Under the pieces are notes generated by a model, which worked only from the letters and a program-made list of their open reading frames with translations, was not told where the DNA came from and searched no databases. 17,931 nt of DNA from Terana coerulea (taxonomy: Eukaryota; Basidiomycota; Agaricomycetes; Polyporales; Phanerochaetaceae). The stretch spans positions 1 through 17,931 of the forward strand of contig JAKOGH010000406.1 of the NCBI GenBank assembly GCA_024811115.1, given 5' to 3'. Within the stretch, counting starts at the first letter, position 1. Each line of letters opens with the position of its first letter. Both the position numbers and the translations under genes were made by a program. Shown here in pieces: positions 1 to 8,221 of this stretch.

Positions 1-48
1 GCGGGCTGGTCGTGCCTTCGGTTTCTTGGGCGACATCGGGGTTGCATG

Positions 49-2887
49 TCAACATCTGGGCTGTCCGCCCGCACAGAGGGCGGGCGCGAGGCTGGCGCTG
101 GTCGACCGCGGGGACTTCTGCTTGCGCGACTTGCGCGGCGATTTCTGCAGCTCTTCGACGAGCGGCGCGGCACTGGAGCGTACCGGCGAGCGTGAACGCG
201 CAATTCGCGGCCTCCGTCTGTCGGCCGGCAAAGATGAGGGTCCCGCGGCCAAGTCGTCATCGTCGTCGAGGTCCATAGGGAAGGGCGCCGGTTTCCAGGT
301 GCTGGTGCGTATTGGCTGTGAAGAGGAACTCGCGCCAGGTTTGAACGGACCTGCTTCCGTGAGCGGTTCGGTATCCTGCGTAGTATTGCTACTTGTGCGG
401 GCCGGCTTGGGCAGAGACGAAGCTGTCCACTCTTGCGAGGACGCGGTTGAAGATGGGGCGGTGGTAAACGCAACGGGCGACATGGCTGACCGAGTGGTAG
501 TCGAACGCGAAGGTACGCTTGAAGTGTAGCCAGAATATCCTGCGGCAGGGGTGTTTGCCGGAGGTATGCCTTCTTTGCGTCTGGTGAGATCCTTGAAGAC
601 GGAGATATCTGGGTCATTGAACAAAGCCGCGACCCGAGCAGTGTTGCTCGACAGAGGTTTCGCCTTGGTTGCCTTACCGTTAGCCACCTTGGGCTTGCCT
701 GGTTTATCAGTCGTGTCCGCAGCTTGCGATACGACGGGTGCCAGGGAGGGCCCCTTGTAGCGCGCAGTTGCGGGTCAATGGTCTTGCTAGCCTTGAAGAA
801 GCTGTTCACGCCTTTTGCGTTCGCCTGAATAGCAATGCCGGGATATGCGTCGTCGTCGCTCATTGGCTCTTCCAATAGTGACGGGAGTGGTGCTGGGACA
901 CGATTCTTCGATGTCTTCTGCTTTGGTTCCGGAGCTTCCACCTCATCCTCTTCACTGCTGTTTGCCGTAACCGCCTTTTTCGACTTCCTGATGCTGCCTT
1001 TCGTCGCCTTCCCCTTCTTAGCCTTCTTCTGCGCTTTCGCTTCCTGCTCGTCGTTGAATGCCTTGACCAGTGTCGGCGCTCCAAGCTCCACCATACACGC
1101 GGGCATCCACACCCGCGGTTTTGGCGGTTTCTTCGTCTTCTTCGACTCCTGTGAGGCTTCAGGTGTCTTCCCCGATCGTCATCTTCCGCGTCCAACAGGT
1201 CGTCTTCGTCGTCGGTCCAGCCAGTCTCGGGCGCGCTCCTCTTGCCTGTTATACCGCTCTCGGCCGCGGACACGAGCAGAGCGGGTTCGAAGGAGACGCG
1301 GTACTCCAGTATGTTGTCAGTGGTGGCGTGGCGTCGCTCTGCGTGGATCTCGAGGAGGAAGGGAGAAGCAGCAGTTTCGTAGGGTTCTTCTCCGTTACCG
1401 ACTTCTCCCCATCGGGTGAGCCTGCTAAAGTGCTGTGAGATTCATAGGGCAGAGGCGGTTGAGAAATATGCGCACCATTGTCCTGAATAATGGTTCTCCT
1501 TCTCAACGTCCTGCATACGATGCCTTCCCACAGCCATCGAGAAAAACGGTGTAACATTCGCTCCCTGTATCCCCACTCGAACAGGTCTTCGCAGAGTGTT
1601 GCAGTCATCTTGATACTAGGGTCCCTCCTCCAGATAATCTTATTTCGCAGCTCCCGAGCGATCGCGTCCTTTGCTTCTTGAACAACCTCATCCAACCGCC
1701 TCGCACTGGCAGGGGAATATGTTCGAACAGCTTTGGCAACGGCGCGTTCCTCGCTTGTAACTGGATTGATATACGCCATGAGCACGTCGGCGTCCGGGAA
1801 ACTGGGCCCCATCTTGAGTAGGTTTGCCGCCGCCTTGGGATTCTTCTTGGCCATGAGTTTCGCGGGATTTGTCGTCAAGTAGTCGGCGACCTCGGCACGC
1901 CATTGCTCCAGAAACTCGTCCAATTCCCGCTTTTCTCTCCCGCTCAGACATGATTTTGTCCGCTTCCCTTCCACGTGCTTCACACTGAGCGCGAGGGACT
2001 TGACTTTCGCGACCAATTGCACTCCGAAACTTGCGCGAGCGAGGGCAATGGCGCCGCTCACACCGAGGCCATCTACGCCTTTGTGATAGTCTCCGCCGCT
2101 AAGGAGGGCAACGAGGATGAGGTCGGGGTATTCCAGACCTACCTACGATAGGGTCTGAGTAAAGAGATTGTATGATTATTGACGTATAGAACGAACTTCA
2201 GCATGTTCCTTTATGGCAGCGGCCGAGTACACCATCGTATGATTTTTGTAAGCTGAGTATGGGCGCGATTACCGGACAAGGTTTCAGAAGGACTAAGGAA
2301 GGAGGTTTAGCCGCAGAAGAGAGGAACAATGAAGGGTCGTACTTGCGGATGACCATGTGAGCACCAAATACAACTGTGTCAACATCGTCAGACAAGACGG
2401 CGTCGATAACCCCTATGCGGTTTAAGTACGCCAACTCTGCTTCAGCTTCGCCAGGGGCCTCCAAGTGGAAGTCAGGTTATGCGAACAGACATAGTGAAAG
2501 AGTACATACAGTCCTCCATTCGAATCCCAGTGCCTCGAGCATCCTCTGCATGCCATGTATCATCCAGTGCGGCTGCTTGTCAATCATTTTTCCTCTTTTC
2601 ACGTCCGGTCGCATAGGGCCATCGAATACAAAGAGAGGGAGGAAAGGCAGCTTAAGTAGACGAGTGAGGCGGAAGAGCATGGTGCGTAGCTCCGGGTTCT
2701 CCCCTTCCTTGCCATAGGTCGCATGCACGAACCAGATGGATGCGTCTATGCCGATGCGGAAAGCTCGCGGGCCATGGCTGGACTCGGTTGGACGGTCGTT
2801 GGATGTAAAGCCATTGGCGGCAACCGCAGTGAAGGAGCGACTCACGCCGGCAGGGCGCAACACGTCCCATAGCCCGCTCACACCCAT
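49..2887 (-). CDS. Rad2/XPG-family nuclease (GEN1-like, 'PIN domain-like'), four exons, with frame breaks
   Basis: This encodes a structure-specific DNA nuclease of the FEN1/XPG/GEN1 superfamily, which cuts flaps or Holliday junctions in nuclear DNA repair. The start at 2887 has A at -3 and G at +4 and opens with MGVSGLWDVLRPAG, the usual XPG N-terminus. Catalytic acids are visible: D48 (GIDAS), D89 (FVFDGP), E130/E132 (APGEAEAELAYLN), the SDDVDT cluster at about 149-154, and SGGDYHKGVDGLG, which starts the H3TH region. Exons are 2887-2510, 2458-2343, 2292-2197 and 2142 onward. The C-terminal half carries an EYRVSFEPALLV segment, an acidic stretch and VWMPACMVELG, as in agaricomycete homologues, then a basic, Ser/Pro-rich tail. 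Bridged, the product would be about 890 residues. The frame slips by -1 at 2243-2247, 1407-1410, 1170-1173 and 751-754, each a homopolymer run. It could be an intact gene with assembly errors or a young pseudogene. The family is near certain; orthology to GEN1 is inferred. The 3' end is uncertain. Confidence 0.85.
2143..2196 (-). other. Intron 3 of the XPG-like nuclease gene (54 nt)
   Basis: The donor is GTTCGT and the acceptor CGTAG. It is phase 0 and joins AAAIKEHAE to VGLEYPDLILVALLSGGDY, the normal continuation of the nuclease core. Confidence 0.8.
2293..2342 (-). other. Intron 2 of the XPG-like nuclease gene (50 nt)
   Basis: The donor is GTACGA, followed by a pyrimidine-rich tract ending in the acceptor TTAG. 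Splicing joins AA to T to give an Asn codon and the text VIRNPSETLSGNRAH, which matches the spacing and wording of agaricomycete homologues. Using the later acceptor at 2253 (a 90-nt intron) loses that motif. Confidence 0.75.
2459..2509 (-). other. Intron 1 of the XPG-like nuclease gene (51 nt)
   Basis: On the minus strand the donor is GTATGT, a CTGAC branch-point-like word lies near the end, and the acceptor is GAG. It is a phase-0 intron: the upstream exon ends in GFEWRT and the downstream exon starts APGEAEAEL, which restores the XPG I-region motif. About 50 nt is the usual size for basidiomycete introns. Confidence 0.85.
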
Positions 2888-3006
2888 GCTCGTTCAGCTC
2901 AACACACGAACCGGCATTCGTGACACTTAGACCCACGCAAGTCACAGTCACATGAATCCTGTCACAACACTGTGACTTGCACTGGTTGGTCCCGCTTGAC
3001 CCTGCG
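2888..3006 (-). promoter_or_regulatory. Upstream region of the nuclease gene with GTCACA/TGTGAC cluster
   Basis: This is the 5' flank of the minus-strand nuclease gene. It contains a perfect 11-bp inverted repeat (CAAGTCACAGT at 2938-2948, ACTGTGACTTG at 2969-2979) separated by 20 bp. Further GTCAC/GTGAC words lie at about 2920, 2947 and 2961. The spacing (50-95 bp before the start codon) and repetition suggest a regulatory-protein binding cluster, but that is inference; no named motif is claimed. No clear TATA box was seen. Confidence 0.35.
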
Positions 3007-3158
3007 CAATCCCCTGCGACAACGTAGTCTCGTTCCCATTCCGTGTCTAAGGCATCAAGGCGGGGCCTGCCGTGCGGAGATCGAATAATCGATGCACGGT
3101 GATGCGTTAGAACGTCTGGTGACTTCCGATCATCCAGGTGTAGATCGCTCGCACGTGA
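3007..3158 (+). repeat. Left arm of a long inverted repeat (about 152 bp)
   Basis: This arm is repeated in inverted orientation at 3844-3994 with roughly 80-85% identity by eye. Shared blocks include GGGGCCTGCCGTGCGGAGAT, AGAACGTCTGGT and GTAGATCGCTCGCACGTGA. The match starts at CAATCC on the outer side and stops just after CACGTGA on the inner side. The arm lies just upstream of the nuclease gene and may overlap its promoter. Confidence 0.9.
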
Positions 3159-3843
3159 CGCCTCTCGGGCTTGCGCTGGACGTCGACGACCTTCCTCGCT
3201 CCGTCCTTGCTCGCTCTTTCCGTCTTTCTTTCGGTGCTCTCTCTCTTTCGCATTTCTCTCTGGCCTTTACCTTATCATATTCGTTCCTGCTTCCCGCGCA
3301 ACATGGTCTATAGCGTCATCAAATGCAGGCAGCAGTGCCGGAAATACCCTCCGCCAACAGGGTTACTGTGGGTCGGTTTTTGAGAGGTGTCGAGGGCGTG
3401 AGGACGTGGGCATTGCGGAGTAAGGAGACTGCCTGGATATACCGCTGTGGGTATGCGTGTGCCAGTGGTATGTGTTACAATGGCGAGGCTATGAATGTTA
3501 CTATTCTTCTCAGACATTGTATATTTGGCCTCTTCGCGAGCTCGCCCGCATTGTTCCCTCCCTCTCCCAGCATCAAGTTACCTGCACCAAATGCTCATTT
3601 CGCCCACAAGAATATCTCACAACTGTCAGTGCTCATTCTGAGAGGCTGTATGTGTGCTAGTATGGCTTATACTACCGCTTCTGGGACAATTCAAGCTGTT
3701 TGACATAACTTAGGCCTTAACTATTCAAATGCCTGTGACTTTACAACATAATACACATTTTTCAAAGGAAATTATGAGCATAGGTGTGCTGTGCAGGAGG
3801 ACTCGAGACTCGAGAGCAGAGACTGAAAGTGCTTGCAGCGCGA
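3159..3843. other. Interior of the long-inverted-repeat unit, no recognised gene
   Basis: The sequence begins with a CT-rich tract (about 3217-3273) like those found before fungal transcription starts. It is followed by an ATG at 3303 whose frame closes after 26 codons (MVYSVIKCRQ...). Other open frames here are short (up to 126 codons from 3323 on the plus strand) and resemble nothing I recognise. A tandem ACTCGAG word occurs at about 3801-3813. The segment may be the cargo of a long-inverted-repeat element. Confidence 0.35.
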
Positions 3844-3994
3844 TCACGTGCGAGCGATCTACACCCTGGATGATCGGAAGTGACCAGACGTTCTATGACA
3901 TTACCGTGCATCGACTTTTCGATCTCCGCACGGCAGGCCCCGTAGGGCCAATGTCATAGATACGGATGGGAACGAGACTAGCGACAACGGATTG
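3844..3994 (-). repeat. Right arm of the long inverted repeat (about 151 bp)
   Basis: This is the inverted copy of 3007-3158. It starts at the inner edge with TCACGTGC and ends with GGATTG. Differences from the left arm are scattered substitutions and several small indels, so the duplication is old. No matching target-site duplication was found outside the arms. Confidence 0.9.
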
Positions 3995-4476
3995 TTTCTA
4001 GTCTCCAGCGCAGACCAAAAAAAGAAAGAGTACTGTCATTTCCTATTAAGAACCAAGGTCTGTGTCAATACGTGTGAAAACACTGGAGGTCAGCGTTCCA
4101 TTGTTTCGGGTCTCGCAAATGGTCACTGAGCCAATCACATCGCTGAGAACATTCAATCAACTGGGAGCAAGGGCCCGTGGGCCGGTCCTGGACCTTCCTG
4201 GACTCGCCCGCGGACCTGTCCGGTGCTTGTACACAGAGCTGGTGGCAGGACCCCCGAATATGGGTCTGGATGCCTGTGGTCCGAACGGACAAAATTTTGG
4301 ATTTTGACCCCCCTATGCCTGATTTTTGGCGGACAAATGGCCCAAATTTGGCCAAGGCCTGTTGGTCACCTTGCTTGCAAGGTAACTGTGAAACCTTTAA
4401 TGTGAAGCCACCTTTCGTCCTACTGTACTTTACAACCAAAGCAGTGGTCACAGGCCGCACCAGCTCCAAACTAGCA
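3995..4476. other. Unrecognised intergenic DNA
   Basis: No gene was recognised. A 160-codon open frame on the minus strand (4547-4065) and a 112-codon one on the plus strand (4177-4515) overlap, have no family resemblance I can name, and are probably chance. A short hairpin (GGTCACCTTGC / GCAAGGTAAC, one mismatch) lies at 4364-4386. Confidence 0.4.
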
Positions 4477-4593
4477 CGGCCTTGCGGCCTCGTTCGTCCA
4501 AATCCCTCTATATAGTGCGTGACACATATGTGATTACGATGCATCATGTGACTATAGTTTTGAACCTTATTTTACGAAGAGGCCGCAAGGCCG
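4477..4593. repeat. Short inverted repeat with GC-rich arms
   Basis: CGGCCTTGCGGCCTC at 4477-4491 is repeated perfectly in inverse at 4579-4593. The match extends to about 20 bp with one indel and encloses about 80 bp of AT-rich DNA. The arm is itself near-palindromic (GGCCTTGCGGCC). It could be a fold-back miniature element or a terminator-like hairpin; nothing decides between these. Confidence 0.6.
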
Positions 4594-4632
4594 GCTGGCA
4601 AACAATGTCGTGGGAAAGCTTGGTAAGCAGAG
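4576..4632 (+). repeat. Left copy of a 57-bp inverted duplication, coding-like
   Basis: This is identical at 52 of 57 positions to the reverse complement of 5164-5220. One plus-strand frame reads RLANNVVGKLGKQ, close to RLANNVVGMLGKQG in the other copy. Such peptide conservation suggests both are remnants of one coding sequence. The source family was not recognised. Confidence 0.8.
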
Positions 4633-4700
4633 TAGCCTGTGTCTCTTCGACGCGCCCGTCCTGCTCAGCACATGAAGGACGCGTCCTGGTAAACAACATG

Positions 4701-5255
4701 CTACTCCTGAGCACTACAAATCATTGGGACAGGACCATATTCAAGTGAGAAGGCAGACAGCCAGCCAACTATTGTGTGGATAGTGATCATTGAGATGGTA
4801 AGGCTGCAGCGCAGAGTCCAGATTCCTTGGCGCTGAAATGCTAGCCAGTGCTGCACTCTGGGAGCTGCTACCTTGGCTGCGAGGGTTTTCATATGCAGCT
4901 TGATGGCACACACAAAAAGTAAATACTTGAGATTTGCATACCCTGACAAAGTGTCCATGAATTCACAAAACTTGGCCATGAATACTTGCTGTAAAGTCGG
5001 ACAGCCTGCATATCCTTCATTGCTAGGAAGGTGATCAGAAACTCCCTGATGGAGTGTACTTGATGTGCCGCAAGCGTGGCAGTGACAACAGAAAGTGTAG
5101 TGCCGAAGACACAGGTGAACTCGACTGGACCAGGAGTCGACAGCGCTTGGAATGAGATACGAGCCCTGCTTACCAAGCATTCCCACGACATTGTTTGCCA
5201 GCCTGCCTTGCGTGCTCTTCAAAGTGTTTAGGTTAAAACTGGGTTTCAAATACAT
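4701..5255 (-). other. Open reading frame of 184 codons, unrecognised, possibly a transposon relic
   Basis: This open frame is long for its setting. It contains the RLANNVVGMLGKQG segment of the 57-bp inverted duplication (5164-5220) and several Cys/His residues (CLRHYTFCCHCHACG). A second minus-strand frame is open over 5191-4889, and coding-like wording seems spread over both, which fits a decayed coding sequence with frameshifts. I cannot assign a family. It may equally be chance. Confidence 0.25.
5164..5220 (-). repeat. Right copy of the 57-bp inverted duplication
   Basis: This is the inverted partner of 4576-4632, with five mismatches and no gaps. It lies inside the 184-codon minus-strand open frame. 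Confidence 0.8.
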
Positions 5256-5425
5256 CGGCGCTTGAAATGTGGCTGCGAGCCATCAGCAGGAACTCAATAT
5301 GTGGCATGGCACATTCAGTGTTCACGTTCTTTCAGAATTAGTTTTGAATGAGCACGCAAGGCAGTGCTGGTTTGGAGCCTGAGGCCGCACCTATTTTCAG
5401 TCAACCCAGCCAATAATTTTCTTTC

Positions 5426-5450
5426 GATTTTTGGCGATTTTTGGCGATTT
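5426..5450 (+). repeat. Short tandem repeat, GATTTTTGGC x2.5
   Basis: Two exact copies of GATTTTTGGC (5426-5435 and 5436-5445) are followed by a partial copy, GATTTGTCGGC. No function is implied. Confidence 0.7.
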
Positions 5451-5629
5451 GTCGGCAAAAATGATTTTGGGCGCTTCTGATGCTTTGGTCATTAAAGTAC
5501 GGTACTGGCATTTGCCTGACCCCTATCCTTTCCCACGGCTGTTCCCTTCCTTGCTATTGTCCGGCTTAATCAGCATATGTTTACACTTATATACACCCAC
5601 ACTGCGGGAAGTAAAGCCACTATTTATTA

Positions 5630-5830
5630 CCGGATAACCCACTCATCCAACATCTAGCAGTGGAAACCCACTGAAAAGTGCCTACCCATAAATAAATGGG
5701 AAATCCAGGATTGGAAAATCCGACGTCAGATGCTGGATTTCCCACAATGGCAGATCAACACTGGACAACCCAACGCCGCTTCGCAGTGAGTTTCCTAGCA
5801 CCTGGAATACCCACTCACTACAGCAGGGTT
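5630..5830 (+). repeat. Cluster A of a dispersed repeat with core GGATTACCCACTCA
   Basis: Two copies of the 14-bp core occur here (5632-5645 and 5804-5817), with related words such as GTGGAAACCCACT, GGGAAATCCAGG and GGATTTCCCACA between them. The same vocabulary returns in the same orientation at 7671-7835. The cluster is degenerate and has no fixed period. Confidence 0.6.
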
Positions 5831-6829
5831 TTACAGTAGTAGATGCTGGAAGTCAGAAAACAGTATTAGCTGCGTGCATGATGCGTCATAAAGTCATACC
5901 ATATCCTTAAATACTTTCGATGCTAAAACGCGCGGATTAAACATGGACACCGTTCCCGCTGATGCTTTGTTGATGTATTTGCTTTTCAAGGCGAAGACTG
6001 GTGCCCTTTCCAAGACCCTCTCTGTGTTATAACTTACAAAAGCATACACAGTCTGTCAATGTGCATGCTCCTGACCTTTGGCAAGGTATAGCCTGAGGGG
6101 ATTTCATACGAAACACAACAGTCAATGATTTGAGGTTTGCTCAAGTCAACGCCAAAAGTGGCAGCTTTCCGGGCTGTGGCGTGCATGCGGCAAGCCGGCA
6201 GCATGGGTAAATCAATTGGAGTTCCAAAGTACTACTTGACTTGCTTATTCCACTACTGTTACTTCAAGCTCTGAAAGCGCAAAGCTTACTCTAGTGGCAT
6301 CCGCTGATAACATCATCATCGAGGTTTATGACCTCACGCTGGAATTGCTGCTTGGCTCTCTCCTTTGCCATCTCCACTACTGCTATCTCTCCCTCCCGCC
6401 GCCTGTTCACTCTCTGACATCCCCTTGGAATAGCCTCTGATTCGGTTCATCCCCGCCTTGCATGAACCAAATATCTGGCGACATGGCATTCAGCGCGAAC
6501 GACTGACCTCAGTGGCTCGCTGTGGGCAAAATGTGAGATGGTACGCCTTACTTCTTTGATGTGAAGCAGGAGCACATTACGTGCGCTGATTACAGTTCCA
6601 GCTCTGTGTGTTAGCTCTACACTGAGCGTATGCTCTGCATGAACATATGCGCATAGTAGGGTCGGAAGTGGTGGTGGGCGTTGGGACTGCAGATTGTCAT
6701 GGTGTCCTTATGCAGGTGAGCTACTATTACATGAACCTGTACGGTTTGGGGATAGCATCAGGTACTATATCCTGGAGGTCGAGGGTTGGACCAAGCCTTT
6801 GTCCACATCAAAGCGGTAGACCAACAATG
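5831..6829. other. Intergenic DNA without a recognised gene
   Basis: No gene or known repeat was identified. The only coding-like stretch is a 29-codon frame at 5943-6032 (plus strand, starting MDTVPADALLMYLLFKAKTG). It might be an isolated exon or relic, but nothing around it supports a gene model. Confidence 0.4.
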
Positions 6830-7245
6830 TGAATAAAGGGCCTGGCTTGCCCAACCCATCAGAAGGCCCGTTAACTTCCGCTGACGCTAGAGCCGACCCC
6901 GCGGCTACCGAGCTCAAAGGTAGAGTGGAGGAATCATTTCCCGCACGTTCGGCGCCGCCCAGCCCCTTTTCCTTGCATGCGCGAGGGCACATCAATGGCA
7001 GCCCGTCTTTGCTCTCCCGCCTGCCTGTGGAGGTCCCACCCGACAGCGCCACCGAGCCGAAGGCTCTCACAGCGCTCACACCACTGCCGCGGCTGCACAC
7101 TTGCAGCTGCCTGCCCTAGAGCTGGCAGCTTCGCTAGTATGCACTGTTGTAATGCTGCACAGCAGAAGCTCTGGCATACCCTTACAGGCAAGCTCGCTGT
7201 CGCGCCCTCCCGCCCAACGGCCGTGTGTCAAAGGCGGTGGCAATG
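6830..7245. other. GC-rich island, possible relic of a coding exon
   Basis: This stretch is clearly richer in G+C than the DNA on either side and is open on both strands. The plus-strand frame is 96 codons from a GTG and is Pro/Ser/Ala-rich (PNPSEGPLTSADARADPAAT). The minus-strand frame is 111 codons. Neither has a recognised domain and the plus frame has no ATG. It may be a fragment of a host gene or an island of less mutated DNA. Confidence 0.3.
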
Positions 7246-7670
7246 ACTATGCTTGCATGTGAGATGTCGTCTGCATTGGCGGGCAGCACGTCGTTTGCAG
7301 CTTGAGCTTGGGTGCGTGCAGCATATTGCCGGACGACTTGCTGACAGATGAACTCTCAAGGATTGTGCCCTAGTCATGCGTTAGGTTGCAGCCTTTGGTG
7401 GGTTGAAAGCCCATCCTGAGGGTGAGGAACACAGAGAGAACAGAGCTGGAGGTAGACGCCAAGATTGCATGGTCGCGAGAGTTGGATAGTTTGGGTATAT
7501 ACTCCTTTAACCTTGTTAGAACTTTGTAGCAATGCGCCCCGGAACTAATATATCTATATATGATATATCTCCTTTGATATTGAGGGGTTTACCTACTATG
7601 AGACCTAGCATGTGTGTCTATACAGCCAGGAAATGCCATGAAGCCTTGATGGATGCCCCATTGGATAACA
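7246..7670. other. Intergenic DNA without a recognised gene
   Basis: No gene was recognised. There is a short AT-rich patch at about 7547-7567 (ATATATCTATATATGATATA). Open frames are short and show no family resemblance. Confidence 0.4.
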
Positions 7671-7835
7671 CCGGATTACCCACTCATTCCACATTGGGAA
7701 ATCCACTGCTTGATGGCGGATTGTGCACACTTTCAGTGGATTATCCACTCACCTCCCATGAGTGAGCAATGGGTTTCCCACTCATTTTACAGTGGAATAT
7801 CCATATTCAAATATTGGATCTACTATCCACAGTGG
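7671..7835 (+). repeat. Cluster B of the dispersed repeat with core GGATTACCCACTCA
   Basis: Three core copies occur: 7673-7686 (GGATTACCCACTCA), 7738-7751 (GGATTATCCACTCA) and 7771-7784 (GGGTTTCCCACTCA), interspersed with TGGGAAATCCACT and CAGTGGAATATCC. The 23-bp stretch 7671-7693 matches 5630-5652 at about 20 positions. Confidence 0.6.
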
Positions 7836-8221
7836 CCCAAGCAAGGTTTTTGTTGGCAGAGCTGACATGTATCTAATTGAACAGACATTGGGTGAACTGT
7901 GTACAAATGCTTATTGTAGCACAGACAGCTTGAGCAACTTGAAAGCTATGCTCAATGCATTGTATATGTTGTAGTGATGATGTAGTACAGCGTCCTATGG
8001 GAATAAGTCAAGTAGTCAGATGTTCGACTCTCTTAGGTGGATGTTTCAGCATTAATTTATGGTGCTCATTTGTTTTTGGCAACTACTCATTCTTGTGATG
8101 GACAGAAAATGAGCACATACCAATGTAAATTCTCTCTTATACTCATGCTTACAGAACAAACTATAATATATAAAGACGTTGAAGCGAAAAACGGTGAAAA
8201 ACATCATTTTAAAAGGCCTAT
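7836..8221. other. Intergenic DNA before the first LTR
   Basis: No gene or repeat was recognised. Overlapping open frames of 60-80 codons on both strands look like chance. Confidence 0.4.

Noticed and set aside
26..529. Plus-strand 167-codon open frame
   Set aside because: It is the shadow of the GC-rich tail of the nuclease gene on the other strand, with no family resemblance.
835..1419. Plus-strand 194-codon open frame rich in Ser/Phe
   Set aside because: It is antisense to the acidic and lysine-rich segment of the nuclease; its Ser/Phe bias mirrors Glu/Lys codons read backwards.
1249..2061. A separate gene starting at 2061
   Set aside because: It is the continuation of exon 4 of the XPG-like nuclease; the apparent start is an internal GTG within GLGVSGAIA.
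2253..2342. A 90-nt form of intron 2 ending at CTCAG
   Set aside because: It would delete the family motif NPSETLSGNRAH and still leave the downstream frame wrong; the 50-nt form keeps the motif.
4065..4547. Minus-strand 160-codon open frame as a gene
   Set aside because: It has no recognisable domain, overlaps an inverted-repeat structure, and competes with an open frame on the other strand.
8015..8045. Possible tRNA or SINE B-box (GTTCGACTC)
   Set aside because: No matching A-box, acceptor stem or cloverleaf could be built around it.
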